DNA from: Nitrospiria bacterium
Lineage (GTDB): Bacteria > Nitrospirota > Nitrospiria > Nitrospirales > UBA8639
DNA length: 15,842 nt
Reading direction: 5' to 3'
Assembly (NCBI GenBank): GCA_030430725.1
Contig: JAUIKP010000023.1
Coordinates: 1-15,842 of the forward strand
This document shows, in pieces, positions 14,187-15,842 of this stretch. Position numbers and translations under genes: made by a program. Position 1 is the stretch's first letter. Each line of letters begins with the position of its first letter. The notes beneath the pieces are model-generated. The model was not told where the DNA came from. It saw only the letters and a program-made list of their open reading frames with translations, and did no database searches.

Positions 14187-14623
14187 ACACTGGAGAAAAG
14201 CCCCGGCAATTTCTCTCTGAAATCAATGTTATTCCTCTCGTCGATGTTGTCCTGGTTTTGTTGGTGATATTCATGGTTACCGCCCCGATGCTACATCGGG
14301 GATTGGACATTAACCTCCCGACAACAACTGCCAACAATATAAAGGCCGAGGAACGCTTGATTGTGACAATTCAGCGGGATCACACCTTATCCCTCGGCAA
14401 TGACACCATAAGTTTGGTCAATTTACGAGCCAAACTTCAAGAAGCCAAAACCTTAAATCCCTTGATTTCGGTGTACTTGCGAGCGGACCAAACGGTGCCC
14501 TATGGAACTGTTGTGCAGGTCATGGATGAGGTCAAGGGGGCCAAAATTGAACGTCTCGGAATGATTACCGGCCCAAAGATTGAAACAATAATCGAGGACG
14601 AGACTATCGGGATTTCCCGCTAA
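14183..14623 (+). CDS. tolR: TolR biopolymer transport protein
   Basis: This 146-residue protein of the ExbD/TolR family has one N-terminal membrane helix and a periplasmic domain. The helix region [24 protein letters not shown] has the essential proton-carrying Asp at residue 21, and its wording is close to that of E. coli TolR (IVPLLDVLLVLLLIFMATAP). The periplasmic part, with [33 protein letters not shown], is the usual TolR/ExbD fold. ATG 14183 overlaps the tolQ stop (ATGA), which indicates translational coupling and fixed stoichiometry. The tolA-like gene begins 11 bases after the stop. Confidence 0.94.
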   Translation: MNTGEKPRQFLSEINVIPLVDVVLVLLVIFMVTAPMLHRGLDINLPTTTANNIKAEERLIVTIQRDHTLSLGNDTISLVNLRAKLQEAKTLNPLISVYLRADQTVPYGTVVQVMDEVKGAKIERLGMITGPKIETIIEDETIGISR

Positions 14624-14634
14624 ACGTTTGACCA

Positions 14635-15842
14635 ATGGGACATGCTGAATCCCCAAGTCTAATTTCCCTTGGGCTCGCTACTGACGTTTCTCAGGAAGAC
14701 TCTTCATTCCGTTGGGGACTCGCTACCTCAGGTCTTTTCCATGCTGTCGTCATTTTGATGGCCCTGTTTCTACGATTTCAATCCACAGTTGAGGAACCTC
14801 TCCGAGCTATCGATGTAACCCTAATCTCCATGCCGGAAGCCCAGGCTCCGGCTCCAAGCCAAAAAAAATCTTCTCCCCCAGCGCCCTCTCAACAAAAATC
14901 CCAACCAACAAAAGCAGAGCCAACAAAGACGCAACCAAGAGAAGCCCCCCTTCCTCCGTTGCCAGTCCCAAAAGCATCCGAGCGATTATCGGATTTCTTG
15001 GAAGGGGCTGTTGGCTCAATTGTAATGCCTCACAAACAAAAAATGGCTTCTCCAGCACCACCTCCCACAGTAGACGAACAACCTCCCTTGAATGACCAGT
15101 CACCGTTATTTGAAAACCTTCGCATGCCCCCTGTAGCTCCACAAATTTCACGCCCGGAACGCTTACGTTCCTCACAACCCTTAGTCACTCCCAAACCTGC
15201 TCCAACTATAACGCCAACTTCTAAAGAGGCTGCGCCCCCAACAACGGTTCCTCCCGAGCCTCAAGGTTCGGAATCACAACCGCAGCATCCTAAAATTGAA
15301 CCAACTGTCAAACTAGCTCCTGTGTTACCGGAATTAAGTTCGGTGACCCCATTCAGGACATCCAAAAAAGAAAGACAACCCAACGACGTTTCTCCATCAA
15401 ATAATCTTGAGGAAGCTCTCAAACGAACCATTCCAACAGTTCCAAAGCCTGGGCCAAATCGAAAAATCAAAAAACAGCCAAAAAGCTTTGCGCCAACACA
15501 GGAAAAACCTTTGGTCCCTGAAGTCTCCGCTCCGCAATTAGCCAAAATTCCTCTCCCCCCACCACTGGAAAAAGCTCCCCAACGTGAGAAAATGTCCGAT
15601 ATGATGAAGCAATTGATGGAAGAAGCTAAAGTCCCACATTTACAATCGTCTCCAGCCTCACCCCTCTCACAACAACCATTGCCCTCTTCTTCCACATCAG
15701 CTCAGCAGGGGCAGTCGGAAATTGATCAACGAATTGCAAAATTATCGATTCCCAATGTCACACCCGTCGAATCAATCAAGGAACGATTCCAACGGCTCGA
15801 AGTGCAGCCCAACTCAAAACCTGGTCAATCTTCGCCTCCGGC
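14635..15842 (+). CDS. tolA: TolA/TonB-family energy-transducing protein, 3'-truncated by window
   Basis: The frame is open from ATG 14635 to the window end, 402 codons with no stop. A single membrane helix lies near residues 27-46 (WGLATSGLFHAVVILMALFL). It contains the Ser-x3-His pattern (Ser32, His36) by which TonB and TolA helices engage their ExbB/TolQ motors. The rest is a long, Pro/Gln/Ser/Lys-rich periplasmic linker, as expected for a protein spanning the periplasm. A more helical stretch (MSDMMKQLMEEAK, near residue 322) follows. The C-terminal domain that would contact Pal/TolB or a receptor lies outside. Its position right after tolR makes TolA likelier than TonB. No strong ribosome binding site is seen before the ATG, so translation may be coupled to tolR. 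Confidence 0.82.
   Translation, partial: MGHAESPSLISLGLATDVSQEDSSFRWGLATSGLFHAVVILMALFLRFQSTVEEPLRAIDVTLISMPEAQAPAPSQKKSSPPAPSQQKSQPTKAEPTKTQPREAPLPPLPVPKASERLSDFLEGAVGSIVMPHKQKMASPAPPPTVDEQPPLNDQSPLFENLRMPPVAPQISRPERLRSSQPLVTPKPAPTITPTSKEAAPPTTVPPEPQGSESQPQHPKIEPTVKLAPVLPELSSVTPFRTSKKERQPNDVSPSNNLEEALKRTIPTVPKPGPNRKIKKQPKSFAPTQEKPLVPEVSAPQLAKIPLPPPLEKAPQREKMSDMMKQLMEEAKVPHLQSSPASPLSQQPLPSSSTSAQQGQSEIDQRIAKLSIPNVTPVESIKERFQRLEVQPNSKPGQSSPP

Noticed and set aside
14807..15175. Minus-strand open frame over the tolA linker
   Set aside because: It is a shadow of the Pro/Gln/Ser-rich tolA coding sequence, as is the one at 15261-15695.
1..15842. CRISPR array or integrase-type attachment site
   Set aside because: No regularly spaced direct repeats were seen, and no duplicated tRNA 3' end or integrase gene appears near the two tRNAs.

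Overview
The window comes from a Gram-negative bacterial chromosome of moderate GC. It carries tolQ/tolR/tolA, an outer-membrane barrel protein, a murein transglycosylase with LysM repeats, and many exported proteins. The mix of a soluble transhydrogenase, a RiPP-type radical SAM protein and palindromic intergenic elements made me think of Nitrospirota (Nitrospira-like). That is an impression from gene content, not a demonstrated assignment.

Layout. Bases 1-493 hold the 3' end of a type I restriction R subunit whose last codons look frameshifted. Bases 494-1416 are mostly non-coding: a possible gene remnant, a 122-bp palindromic element and an AT-rich stretch with three inverted repeats and a sigma-54-like site. 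These lead into a small exported, highly charged protein (1417-1626) that ends at a strong terminator. A short-chain dehydrogenase lies on the minus strand (1759-2478), followed by a second, divergent copy of the palindromic element (2648-2843). An HDOD protein and a soluble pyridine nucleotide transhydrogenase form an overlapping pair (3164-5430). Two minus-strand genes follow: a PagL-like lipid A deacylase-family barrel (5580-6260) and a protein with a DUF2786-like N-terminus (6605-7165).

The most unusual unit is 7435-9914. A candidate promoter and a foldable leader precede a pterin-4a-carbinolamine dehydratase-like gene. That gene overlaps a B12-binding radical SAM protein of the RiPP-maturation C-methyltransferase type, and no precursor peptide is evident nearby. 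Next are an MltD-like transglycosylase (10127-12082) and, convergent with it, a membrane-anchored TPR protein (12117-12926). Divergent near-consensus promoters then drive the TPR gene and tRNA-Val. tRNA-Asp precedes a tolQ-tolR-tolA operon, and tolA is cut by the window end.

Functionally the right-hand third is envelope maintenance: the Tol motor, murein turnover and a periplasmic TPR. The middle combines redox balance (transhydrogenase), surface lipid modification and a possible peptide- or pterin-linked radical SAM system. The left end looks like the edge of an accessory region, with a restriction gene, mobile-like repeats and remnants.
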